Shown here piece by piece: positions 1 through 13,100 of a stretch of 64,000 bases of DNA. The translations under genes and the position numbers were made by a program. Source of the stretch: Terebella lapidaria (Eukaryota; Annelida; Polychaeta; Terebellida; Terebellidae); the NCBI GenBank assembly GCA_949152475.1, contig OX424564.1, forward strand, positions 39,678,165 through 39,742,164, read 5' to 3'. Numbering within the stretch: position 1 is the first letter of the stretch; each line of letters opens with the position of its first letter. The notes beneath the pieces are model-generated. The model had not been told where the DNA came from. It saw only the letters and a program-made list of their open reading frames with translations, and ran no database searches.

Positions 1-977
1 CCTCAGGCGCTTGCATAGGCTATCGGTCTAACGTCTTAGGTGTAAATGCAAAAGTTGTTAGTGAGTGCAATACTGTGGATTTACTTCCGTGTCTCTATCT
101 TGCTTACTTCCTGAGATATAGTGACCTACATGGTTTTCACTTGCGGGTCAATATTGACCTTGACTTTCGACCTTTGACCTTGAAATTCCCTGGAACAAAA
201 GAACTCACCCTTGGCTAGGAACAGGTGTATCATTAGATTTTTAGGCAAAGTATTGACGCTTTTATCAGCATGGACAGCTTGAAACATGCAATTTCGCTTA
301 TAATGGAACTGATTTCGTTGCCATTGAAACGTCAATTACGTCATAACGAATTGGCCGATCGGGCTAAAAAATTGACATTGAGCATAAGAGACAAGCCCCA
401 TGTCGTTTCCAAGCATCAGATCGAAAATCGGAGGAGGTGACCTTCGAGGTCAAATATTCGACCTGAGGCGAACTTCTCGAGGTCAATGTCCCAAAAGATG
501 GAACTCGAGTATATCTACAATATGCACTTGGTTTGAAGTCTCTACGACCATTAGAACCGGAGTTATGGCCATTTATGTGTTTTCGTCGTTTTGCTTGACC
601 TTGACCTTTGACGCAGACAAACGAAAATAGGACGTTTTCTGCCCGGTGCCCTAGAGAATAAGCACATAAAGTTTGAGGCAAATCGGGTAAGAATTGTGGA
701 CGTTAGGTTGGACACAAACAAACACATCCTCAAACAAATCCACGAACGAACCAACATGCTTGCCGAAATCTTTAGATTCCGGCAAGTAATAATTGCTACT
801 TATGTAAATAACAATGAAGATGACCCAGATCAAAACTACACCATAACTTACAGATGTTTTGGTATCACAAACTGGTGAAATGGTAAAGTGGAAAATCGGC
901 TGTGAAGCTGTATTTGTACAGAAATAGACATTCACTGACGTCTGTTGTGTTCTTTTAAGGGTGCTGACCCCGCTCTG
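1..977. other. 3' flank of TMEM45-like gene, no gene seen
   Basis: I see no convincing exon here. The stretch is notable for repeated AGGTCA-type half-sites: around 140-185 there is a run of TGACCTTGA and GACCTTTGACCTT, around 440-490 several GAGGTCA-type sites, and around 590-612 TTGACCTTGACCTTTGAC. The same motifs recur in the tandem repeats near 26 kb and 33 kb, so this is probably a related dispersed repeat rather than a host regulatory region. Any 3' UTR of the minus-strand gene ending at 978 would also lie here; I could not identify a clear polyadenylation site. Confidence 0.4.
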
Positions 978-1198
978 CTACACCTCTTCTTCGTCCTCCT
1001 CGTGTGCTGCCTCCTCCATTAAACCGACTTTCTGGTAAATCTGTGCCTTAGGCTCCGATGTCTTCATCACCCCATACACCGCCAGATACGTCAGAATCAC
1101 CGCCAGAAAGTCCAAACACAGGTGAAATCCAAACGCGGCTACCACGAAGTGTACATTCTTGATATCATCACGGTCGTAATGCGGGTTCTGATCAGGAC
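978..1198 (-). CDS. TMEM45-like exon 5 (C-terminal)
   Basis: The acceptor is the CTCTTTACAG tract just above 1,198; the exon begins with the last two bases of a Gly codon and reads GPDQNPHYDRDD, then a hydrophobic helix (FHLCLDFLAVILTYLAVYG), then an acidic tail and TAG at 980-978. The 33-bp minisatellite begins about 40 bp upstream of the exon in transcript sense and stays open in this frame, so an ORF finder fuses the two. The splice site shows they are separate. Confidence 0.88.
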
Positions 1199-4100
1199 CT
1201 GTAAAGAGGAGGACTGATGAATATGAGGTGTCACTCACTTGTGCGCTATGGGATGGTCGGATGGAGTTCAGCAAGGCGCTATGGGATGGTGTGATGGAGT
1301 TCAGCAAGGCACTACGGGATGGTGTGATGGAGTTCAGCAAGGCGCTATGGGATGGTGTGATGGAGTTCAGCAAGGCGCTAGGGGATGGTGTGATGGAGTT
1401 CAGCAAGGCGCTAGGGGATGGTGCGATGGAGTTCAGCAAGGAGCTATGGGATGGTGTGATGGAGTTCAGTAAGGCGCTATGGGATGGTGTGATGGAGTTC
1501 AGTAAGGCGCTATGGGATGGTGAGATGGAGTTCAGCAAGGCGCTATGGGATGGTGTGATGGAGTTCAGCAAGGCGCTATGGGATGGGGTGATGGAGTTCA
1601 GCAAGGTGCTATGGGATGGTGAGATGAATTCAGCAAGGCGCTATGGGATGATGTGATGGAGTTCAGCAAGGTGCTATGGGATGGTGTGTTGGTGTTCAGC
1701 AAGGTGCTATGGGATGGTGTGTTGGTGTTCAGCAAGGTGCTATGGGATGGTGTGATGGAGTTCAGCAAGGCGATATGGGATGGTGTGATGAAGTTCAGCA
1801 AGGCGCTATGGGATGGTGTGATGGAGTTCAGCAAGGTGCTATGGGATGGTGTGATGGAGTTCAGCAAGGTGCTATGGGATGGTGTGATGGAGTTCAGCAA
1901 GGTGCTATGGGATGGTGTGATGGAGTTCAGCAAGGTGCTGTGAGATGGTGTGATGGAGTTCAGCAAGGTGCTATGGGATGGTGTGACGGAGTTCAGCAAG
2001 GCGCTATGGGATGGTGTGATGAAGTTCAGCAAGGCGCTATGGGAAGGTGTGATGGAGTTCAGCAAGGTGCTATGGGATGGTGTGATGGAGTTCAGCAAGG
2101 TGCTATGGGATGGTGTGATGGAGTTTAGTAAGGCGCTATGGGATGGTGTGATGGAGTTCAGTAAGGCACTATGGGATGGTGAGATGGAGTTCAGCAAGGC
2201 GCTATGGGATGGTGTGATGGAGTTCAGCAAGGCGCTATGGAATGGGGTGATGGAGTTCAGCAAGGTGCTATGGGATGGTGTGATGGAGTTCAGCAAGGCG
2301 CTATGGGAAGGTGTGATGGAGTTCAGCAAGGCGCTATGGGATGGTGTGATGGAGTTCAGCAAGGCGCTATGGGATGGTGTGATGGAGTTCAGCAAGGTGC
2401 TATGGGATGGTGTGATGGAGTTCAGCAAGGCGCTATGGGAAGGTGTGATGGAGTTCAGCAAGGTGCTATGGGATGGTGTGATGGAGTTCAGCAAGGCGCT
2501 ATGGGATGGTGTGATGGAGTTCAGCAAGGTGCTATGGGATGGTGTGATGGAGTTCAGCAAGGCACTACGGGATGGTGTGATGGAGTTCAGCAAGGCGCTA
2601 TGGGATGGTGTGATGGAGTTCAGCAAGGCGCTATGGGAAGGTGTGATGGAGTTCAGCAAGGCGCTATGGGATGGTGTGATGGAGTTCAGCAAGGTGCTAT
2701 GGGATGGTGTGATGGAGTTCAGCAAGGCGCTATGGGATGGTGTGATGGAGTTCAGCAAGGCGCTATGGGATGGTGTGATGGAGTTCAGCAAGGTGCTATG
2801 GGATGGTGTGATGGAGTTCAGCGAGGTGCTATGGGATGGTGTGATGGAGTTCAGCAAGGCGCTATGGGATGGGGTGATGGAGTTCAGCAAGGTGCTATGG
2901 GATGGTGTGATGGAGTTCAGAAAGGTGCTATGGGATGGTGTGATGACGTTCAGCAAGGTGCTATGGGATGGTGCGATGGAGTTCAGCAAGGTGCTAGGGG
3001 ATGGTGTGATGGAGTTCAGCAAGGCGCTATGGGATGGTGTGATGGAGTTCAGCAAGGCGCTATGGGATGGTGTGATGGAGTTCAGCAAGGTGCTATGGGA
3101 TGGTGTGATGGAGTTCAGCGAGGTGCTATGGGATGGTGTGATGGAGTTCAGCAAGGCGCTATGGGATGGGGTGATGGAGTTCAGCAAGGTGCTATGGGAT
3201 GGTGTGATGGAGTTCAGAAAGGTGCTATGGGATGGTGTGATGACGTTCAGCAAGGTGCTATGGGATGGTGCGATGGAGTTCAGCAAGGTGCTAGGGGATG
3301 GTGTGATGGAGTTCAGCAAGGCGATATGGGATGGTGTGATGGAATTCAGCAAGGCACTAGGGGATGGTGTGATGGAGTTCAGCAAGGCGCTATGGGATGG
3401 TGTGATGGAGTTCAGCAAGGCGCTATGGGATGGTGTGATGGAGTTCAGCAAGGTGCTATGGGATGGTGTGGTGGTGTTCAGCAAGGTGCCAAGGGATGGT
3501 GTGATCGAGTTCAGCAAGGTGCTATTGGATGTAGTGATGGAGTTCAACGAACCACTATGAGATGGTGTATGGTATGGGACGAGACACCCGAAAATGAATA
3601 CGAAGATCCAAATTTCAAGTTCCATGCAAGTTTCGCGTTTCAAGAAGAAGGTGTCGTAGTTTAGTCAGTATATCTGCTTCAGGTGTCCCTCACCTATTGA
3701 ATCATTCCCTTGTGCACCTTTGTTACAAATGGATCGAATCAGTCAAAAACCCACCAAGCTGATGCCTTGCACGCACAAACCTCAGAGTGTGCATGAGTCA
3801 AATTCGGAAGAGGTTGCGAAATCGAGTGTGCTTTGGTTCATTTTTATTCAATTCGAATTTAGTTATGTCATCATTCTGTACCTTTACATTCGTAAAGTGA
3901 AGCATAAATGATGGGAAAAGTTTAAAAAAGAGGAATCTAAATAATAATTGCATTATGACAGAATTGGAATAGAAATCGGTTTTTGTCTCTGCAACTTCGT
4001 GTATCTATTTCCCGGGAGGTTTAGGTTCAATGTACATCTGATGTATTTTCATAGAACTCTGAGAAAAAAGCGTGGCATGTGAATAACTACTGAATGAACA

Positions 4101-7100
4101 CCGACGACACCTTTTTCTTGAAACTTGAAACGCTATACTTGGAACTTGAATCTCGTTTTCGGGTGTCCTCTGTATGATGGGGTGATACTCTGACATACCC
4201 GGGAAGGGAGACGGCAAGTACATCATGGCGGGGACGTGCCAAAACCATGTGCCCAGCACGAGCAATCCGTAGATCCTGGAGAGCTGCAGCACGAACCACG
4301 AGGGTTTGACGGTCTCCAGGAAGAACAGCAGTCCCAGTATAAACATCACATATGTCGGCAGTGCATGGACAATGTGCTCCATTCCTATCTAAAATGAAAT
4401 TGCAAGGCCACGGATTATTTGATTGAAATGAAAAGATCCAGTCCAAACTGAACATTGCGCTCGTCATTCACCTTCATTGCGGGTTTATGCTGGTATACTG
4501 ACCTCTGCATGTCCCATTGTGTGGAAGGTGAAGCAGAGACCGTACCACGTGAAGGACAAGGCGCCGCTAATCCAGTCCACATTCTTGGGGAGCGGCAGTC
4601 CAAGCCTCAACATCAAGTCTAGACTCGAGTGCATGGCGAACATCCCGTATATGGACATGTGTTGTAGGTGACTGACCCCTTTAAACCTCTGTGTCTCAGC
4701 ATCAACGAAACTCGCTCCATCAGAAAACAACTCGATTGCAAATCCTGCAGAGAAACAAACATAGTCAACATCACACCCCCAACCATGAAAGATTCCGAAG
4801 ATTTTATAGGATGACAGACGTTCAGCTTCGGTACTTACAAGTTTCACATTCTTATAATAAGTTTTGAGTTTGCACGTACTAGCTTTTTAACCTTCAGGGG
4901 TTTGTGTTCAAATATGCAAGTATCAAATTCCAATATGTAGGTTCCAGGTTCATGTGTACACGTTTTTCTTTTGTTCCAGCATGCAGGTTCGGGTTGAACA
5001 TGCACAAGTTTAAAGATCTCGCATGTAAGTTTTTTTCGCTCTACCATGTAGGTTCCGTTTGAACATGTACAAGTTCCAAGTTCTCATCTCTCTTTCATAT
5101 GTACATCTTTAAAACGTGTGTTCTCATATATTCTGACAAGTTCTGGTGTACATTGAAATTATCTCCCTCATAAATTCTTTACTTGAGAATCAATACTTTT
5201 ACATTCTCACGTTTGAGTTATGCGTTTACAACTGAAATTTTTACATTATAACATGAAGCTCAAGTATTTTTCTGAGTCACTGTTTGTAGGCTCCGTGTTG
5301 GAATGCTGTCCCATCATGTCTAACTTGGCCGTGTTCACATGTAAAAGATGTTGTACTTGATCAGAACTACTGTGAAAGTATCATCATTCATTTAACTGCT
5401 TTTGTAATTTTCTTTTCGCGTTCCCTCGCCATTTTTTCACATTCGAACGCGATGTTTTTGCATTCCCCCTTGATAGCATTGATAGTGCTGACGCCCATGA
5501 CTTTTGAGAATGTTTTATCGAAGTGCCAAGCTAGCCTCTAAACTGCTGCGACAAGGATATGTTTTACCAAGACTTATAGCTGCGTTTAAGAAATTCTATG
5601 GACGCCATCATGATCTGGTTGATAAATACACTAAATCCATGTTTGCCATGCAACTAGATCTATTTGCATGTTAATTTTGGGGAATTCATGACGGGTACCA
5701 CTAGTGGGGCAGGAAATGCTCACTCTTTCCGGAACACCTGATTTCACCTCCTAATGGCCATTTGGGGGGGTTCATGAGTTTCCCTGTCATTTTTGTTTTC
5801 TCTCACTTCCTATGCCTGATATGACTTTCTGTCCCCGGACTCTGAGATTGGATAACAGACCCTGTTTTGTTCGCTTGGAATACTTAATACTGGGTATTGA
5901 TTCCACGTCTATTGCTACAAGACTGCGTTGGAATGATAATGTCGAATAAACTCGAATTCGTGAGCTTGTATTGTGATAAATTTTCACCGGAGCTAGAAGG
6001 ATTTCTCTATCTGTTTATTGCCAGTATCACTGGATGAACTTTCTCGTGCGCACAGCAGTTGGACTATGTGGGTACAAAATTGAAGGTAAACATGCATAAT
6101 CACATGTTTTTTAGGTTACAAAAGAATACCTCCAGGTGGTCACGTGGCTATCGTTTCGACTAGTTCATTTAAAGCCGATTACGGAAACACTATCGTATTC
6201 ATAATTAGTTAATTAGGTACTCATGATTTTCGAGTTCCAAATTACGTGTTTGATTTAACAAAAGTTACACTGAACGTGTTATTCTCAAGCATTTCAGCTG
6301 GTCACAAACATGGTTTCACAAAAATATGTTTGTCCACATTAGATTACATTTTCTCGCCCTTCTCTGATATAAAAGTTTGGTCGGGCTTGGTTTCCAATCC
6401 AGAAAGTGTTTATGTTGGGTTTTTTATTGTCATCTTCAAAATCTTCTTATAAGCCGTAAACTCTACGTGCTCTCCAAGGCCCCTGTCTGGTTCCAGGTAG
6501 GCAAACCACTTGCGAACAGACTCCACACAAGACTGCGACTACTCAACGGTCGTCTCAATGATGACTTGTTTGGGAACAATCCAATTGACGATCCTAAGTG
6601 TGCATGTAGTCATCAGAATGAAGCATAGCATTATTCGTTGATCATGTTGATGTGTCCTCGGTTTGCAGATACGAGACGCCTCATGCTGCTTCATGTAAAT
6701 GAGATTGTGGGTCCTCCTGGTCATCCGGGATCGGACGATGTCGTTGATGTCCTGCTCCGTGGCTCCAACTATCTATCTACTGCAGAAAATAATATTGGTA
6801 TTATGCACGCAGTTGCTCCATATATATGTAAATACTGCGCTGCATGGTATTCCAACTAGACGACCTAATGATTAAACTAAGGTCCAGTGTCCATGTTCAT
6901 GTCAACAATATTAGTAATTCGATCCGTTATGAATCCATGTCAGTGTGGGGAGCATTCATTCATTCGATAGCTTGTACTATGTTCAAGTCAATAATTATTC
7001 GAGGTTGTGGTTAATTTATTTTCCTAAAAATGTTTCCCTTGTTAGCCAGTTTTGATGTTCATTATTGTTCATGTACATACGTTTGTGGAGAGCCCCTCGA

Positions 7101-10100
7101 TTGGCTAAGCTATTGGGCAATTCAATTCAAATAAATACGTTTAAACTGAACATGCCCATATAATAAAAGTATTTAATACCAGATGCAGGCATTGTTGTAT
7201 GAACATTAGAATGGTTTACCTGCCGTATATCGCTTCGGGATATTGCCATTCCATCTGTGGCAGTGGATAACGTTATATCTAATCACCATTTATTCAAACG
7301 GAGGGCGTCATGTGTAAATATTTCATCATCATTCGTCACCATACACGTCACAAGAGACGTGGCCAGCCGGCGTGACTGGTCAGTACTCTCGATATTGTCC
7401 AAAAACCGAAATGGACGAATATTTCATCACCATTGTTAGTTCGCTAAATGCACAGTTTATGGTGGATCGATAAACCAGGTCAGATGTTGCTATAGATTGT
7501 GATCGTTTATTGATTCGCCTGGCTTTGTGCGACATCTTGTCTGGGCTCGGCTCGGGAGAGGTGTAAGTGATCACCCGCGATACAAATCTTCGCACCCTTA
7601 ATTAATGTGTACCTTATTACGAGAGGCACCGCAAATATGCTATGGTCCTAAAGTAAATGTTTTTTTTCGACACCACACAAATCATGATGATAATCTGCTT
7701 GAGGGCAAAGAGCATTTCTATAGTGTGTGATGTAAGCTTGCTCTCGACGCCTCACATTCGCAATGATTGCCTTCATATATACAGTGTACACCGTCTCTCT
7801 GGTGATTATGTAAGGGATAATCGGTGAAGTGGAGCGCCTCTTCGAAATAATGTACGAGGCCGAAGGCCGAGTACATTATTTCGAAGGGGCGCGACACTGA
7901 ACCGATTATCCCACTTAGTACACGGTCTCCAATGAACCCCCCCCCCCCCCCACACACACACACTCACACACACACCTACATGCAAACAAATATACGGCCG
8001 TCTCGGATGATTGAATTCCTTGACCAAGCTATTTGACATCATGCTTCCGATGGTGCACAATATTTGTCCTAAGATTTTCAGTAATTTTGTTCTCATTCAT
8101 GCGGTCAAGTGGAACCAACATCACAGCGGGTGCCTTCCACTCAACTCTGATATTTACATGGCTAAGCTAAATACGACAGAGAGCTTCCTGTTGTTATGAC
8201 TACAGTTTACACGGTTCCGATTGAATAGTTTTTTAGTTGATTCACATTGTGCGTTTAGTCGTTTTCGCTCATATGATTGTGAGTATTACTCGAATGAAGC
8301 AGTATAAAAGGAAACACGACAACACACGCGCTCTCTTTTGCCACAGAAAGCTCACTGGAAAAGCTCCGTGATGTCGGAATGGAGCATTTGGATAGTACAA
8401 TTGGATTTCAAAGCGGGAGGCTCTAAAATACCAGGCAATGCTACTTGAGTATTTAAAACGGCATTCATTTATTTAAAACAGCATTCAAAACGGCATTCAT
8501 TGGAAGAACCTAAAAATGATGCGAGCACATATCGGCAAGCAGGTGAGTTATTTACTAAACTGATTTCATTGAAGGTTCAACAGAGATAACATTCTTTTAC
8601 TTTCTGCATCAGGATGCGGAAGCCTTAAAGTCCATTCAAAATGGATATGAATATTCTGCATCCTTTAATTCGTTTCAAGATATACGATTTATCTATGGCA
8701 GAATTTTGCGTGGATTCAAGACTGGATGAAAAGGTCCATCCCTGGCCTCGATATATACGATCCAGCATACTGGTGAGTAGGTGTATTTTTACTTATTTAT
8801 TCGACAATGTAAATATGCCGCCAAATAGGCACTATAATTATTACGTTGTATTCAAAATGACGAGCTAAGCACTTAATGTTTCATAGGTTTGTACATTCTG
8901 TATATTTGCAGGAAATGTGTGAAATGTTTGCGAATATGATCTGGAGATTTCTGGCAGAAATATTCACAATTTCGGACATACGGAATCTCCAAGGAATATC
9001 AAAATATCGAGGATAACGTTTTCACTGGATATCTGATAATGGATTATATCACGAAGTGAAAATCCAAATACAACCCATGGATATTAATCAGCATCTCATG
9101 GCTGCAATGATCATCTGTACGTCGAGAATTGAGAAATGTTCCAACATCGCTTTTTGTTTTTGCAATTTGTGATGCATCTCGTGCTATAATTTGTTACATG
9201 AATAAATATGTAGCGTTCATACATCAGGTTCTTGTGGTTCGTTATTTCTACACAGGAGTAGATTATTGGAGTACATTATTTGAAGTACATTATTTGAATA
9301 ATATACTCCAATAATCTACTGAACGCAAATAATCTACTACTGGTAATGCATTCTGAAAAATAGTGGATTGCATAGGACAATAGAACCGTGTACTAAGTAA
9401 GGGATAATCGGTGAAGTGGAGCGCCTCTTCGAAATAATGTACGAGGCCGAAGGCCGAGTACATTATTTCGAAGGGGCGCGACACTGAACCGATTATCCCA
9501 CTTAGTACACGGTCTCCAATGAACCCCCCCCCCCCCCCCACACACACACACTCACACACACACCTACATGCAAACAAATATACGGCCGTCTCGGATGATT
9601 GAATTCCTTGACCAAGCTATTTGACATCATGCTTCCGATGGTGCACAATATTTGTCCTAAGATTTTCAGTAATTTTGTTCTCATTCATGCGGTCAAGTGG
9701 AACCAACATCACAGCGGGTGCCTTCCACTCAACTCTGATATTTACATGGCTAAGCTAAATACGACAGAGAGCTTCCTGTTGTTATGACTACAGTTTACAC
9801 GGTTCCGATTGAATAGTTTTTTAGTTGATTCACATTGTGCGTTTAGTCGTTTTCGCTCATATGATTGTGAGTATTACTCGAATGAAGCAGTATAAAAGGA
9901 AACACGACAACACACGCGCTCTCTTTTGCCACAGAAAGCTCACTGGAAAAGCTCCGTGATGTCGGAATGGAGCATTTGGATAGTACAATTGGATTTCAAA
10001 GCGGGAGGCTCTAAAATACCAGGCAATGCTACTTGAGTATTTAAAACGGCATTCATTTATTTAAAACAGCATTCAAAACGGCATTCATTGGAAGAACCTA

Positions 10101-13100
10101 AAAATGATGCGAGCACATATCGGCAAGCAGGTGAGTTATTTACTAAACTGATTTCATTGAAGGTTCAACAGAGATAACATTCTTTTACTTTCTGCATCAG
10201 GATGCGGAAGCCTTAAAGTCCATTCAAAATGGATATGAATATTCTGCATCCTTTAATTCGTTTCAAGATATACGATTTATCTATGGCAGAATTTTGCGTG
10301 GATTCAAGACTGGATGAAAAGGTCCATCCCTGGCCTCGATATATACGATCCAGCATACTGGTGAGTAGGTGTATTTTTACTTATTTATTCGACAATGTAA
10401 ATATGCCGCCAAATAGGCACTATAATTATTACGTTGTATTCAAAATGACGAGCTAAGCACTTAATGTTTCATAGGTTTGTACATTCTGTATATTTGCAGG
10501 AAATGTGTGAAATGTTTGCGAATATGATCTGGAGATTTCTGGCAGAAATATTCACAATTTCGGACATACGGAATCTCCAAGGAATATCAAAATATCGAGG
10601 ATAACGTTTTCACTGGATATCTGATAATGGATTATATCACGAAGTGAAAATCCAAATACAACCCATGGATATTAATCAGCATCTCATGGCTGCAATGATC
10701 ATCTGTACGTCGAGAATTGAGAAATGTTCCAACATCGCTTTTTGTTTTTGCAATTTGTGATGCATCTCGTGCTATAATTTGTTACATGAATAAATATGTA
10801 GCGTTCATACATCAGGTTCTTGTGGTTCGTTATTTCTACACAGGAGTAGATTATTGGAGTACATTATTTGAAGTACATTATTTGAATAATATACTCCAAT
10901 AATCTACTGAACGCAAATAATCTACTACTGGTAATGCATTCTGAAAAATAGTGGATTGCATAGGACAATAGAACCGTGTACTAATACCCCCACATCACAC
11001 ACAATATCAATGTCATAGATCCGGCTTGTTAGCGTGGTTAATACTCAGTCGAAAAAAATATTAATTCCAGGGAAAAAGCATACTCACAGAGGCAACACAA
11101 CATACATCTTTTCATAAACTAGCATACAAATCTAGCGAATGATATTGCTATGTGAATGTCTTCATCAATAGACTATCTCAGACGACTCTCACCTATGATT
11201 GTAAAGGAAAGTTTGAAGACGGCCTCGAAAGGGAATCGCCGGCCGGGCAGTCTGTAGCTGCAGTGAGTCGTATACTTCAACCCGCGCTGGCTGGCCTGTA
11301 AAACCGACAATATATTAATATTATTGTTCTTCGGGTTTGTGACACTTGTGAGAAACAAGACCACTAAAAAAGTGTTTTTCGCGCCCACGGCCGGAAATAG
11401 CCGACCCTCTGTCTGCCCGTTGGTCCATCGTTCTCTCTGCCTCTCTGTATACACAGTACTGACAGCAGTGTAACGTGAACTGAACCAAGATGATGTGAAT
11501 GAACTGGCAAAATCGATGTACTACTAGCTTGAGTATATAGACAGGCATTGTAGTTTATGTATTTTATACGCCTATTCATGATATTACTCATGAATATTTG
11601 TATAATATGAAAAACACGTTTTGATATCACAATTCCTTATTACTTGGTGGCTAATTACACACATTTTAGTGGCAACCGGCGAAATCTCGCATTCTCGATC
11701 TGGTAGGCCTGTTCTAAAAACATTGACTGGGCGGAAAGCCAGAAAGGTTGTTCGCTCGTAATGCCATATACTACAGAAGCGTAGAAGAGCCACCCCCCCC
11801 CCCCATTTTTTTAAAATTCCCGACTTAGTAACTCGATAATATCGACTTAGTATCTCGATAATATCGACTTATAACTCAATAATATCGAGTTAGTATATCG
11901 ATAATTTCGGCTTAAACATAGAACGGGCACGGAAAGAATATTTTTTTTAAATTCTCGAGTTAGTAGCTCGATAATATCGACTTAGTATCTCGATGATATC
12001 GAGTTAGTATCTCGATAATATCGACTTATTAACTCGAGAATATCGACTTCATATATCAGGGTTGTCCAGTCCATGTGTACATGTATGTATAATGTATGTG
12101 GATAACCAATAACGACTGTGTCAATTGGCATATATGTCCACCTGTGAACATTGAAATAAACGATATCTAAAATGAATTAATTACATATTAGAGTTCTAAC
12201 AGTATTTGACAGTATAAAATCAGTAATGCTTATTTGTTTTCTCATGTATATGCACATGCAGACTATATATCATGTGCTGTGATTTAAGTCGAGATACTAA
12301 CTCGATATTATCGAGATACTAAGTCGATATTATCGAGTTACTAAGTCGATATTATCGAGTTGCTAACTCGATATTATCGAGATACTAAGTCGATATTATC
12401 GAGTTCCTAAGTCGGGAATTTGAATAAAATAATTTTCCTGGGTGGCCCTTCTAAGCTTCCGTACATATCCAGCGTCTACAGACCAGCTTCGAAAACAGTT
12501 TGTCACATAATCTGTGAGAAATTGCATGTACACACGTTCCTATACGTTCTGTTCCTGGTATCTCCTTCGTGATCAATTTGAAATACAAAACTTCATAAGT
12601 GGGCAAACATATTCAGATGAACTGGGTTTATGAAGCACACCCATACCAGGGGCGGATCCAGAATTTGACTCCTGGGAAAATTTGACGCCAGGCCCCAGGG
12701 TTATACACCTCGCCCGCCGGGGCCCGTCTAGTATGTCTAGATCCGCGCCTGACCGAGTTATACACCTCGCTCGCGAGGCCACGTTTAGCATGTCTAGATC
12801 CGCGCCTGGCCGAGTTATACACCTCGCTCGCCAGGCTCCGATTAGCATGTCTAGATCCGCGCCTGGCCGGGTTCTACACCTCGCCCGTCAGGCCCCGTTT
12901 AGCATGTCTAGATCCGTGCCAGGCCGGGTTCTACACCTCATCTGCCAGGCCCCGTATAGCATGTCTGGATCCTCGCCTGGTCGGGTTCTACACTTCGCCC
13001 GCCAGGCCCCGTCTAGCATGTCTGGATCTGCTCCTGACCGGGTTCTACACCTCGTCCGACCGGCCCCCTCTAGATCCGCGCCTGCATACTATGAATTTAT

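Larger units (their letters stand above)
5945..11340. repeat. Locus segment with a diverged duplicate at about 27,690-31,945
   Basis: Sequences from AATAAACTCGAATTC (about 5,945) through the ATAACGTTATAT region (about 7,265), the TTGAGGGCAAAGA region (about 7,700) and exon 2 (11,193-11,295) are found again in the same order and orientation from about 27,690 to 31,945. The duplicate lacks the 7,734-11,153 segment, which therefore looks like a later insertion here bounded by ATGT on both sides, and carries its own insertion in the exon. Confidence 0.7.

Noticed and set aside
1228-3664. Very long ORFs (up to about 680 codons) on both strands
   Set aside because: They are by-products of a 33-bp minisatellite without stop codons in several frames; the real TMEM45-like exon is separated from it by a clear acceptor site.
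7811-8199. Small ORFs inside the 1.59-kb repeat as real proteins (for example 62 and 75 codons)
   Set aside because: They occur identically in each copy only because the copies are near-identical; there is no homology or codon evidence.
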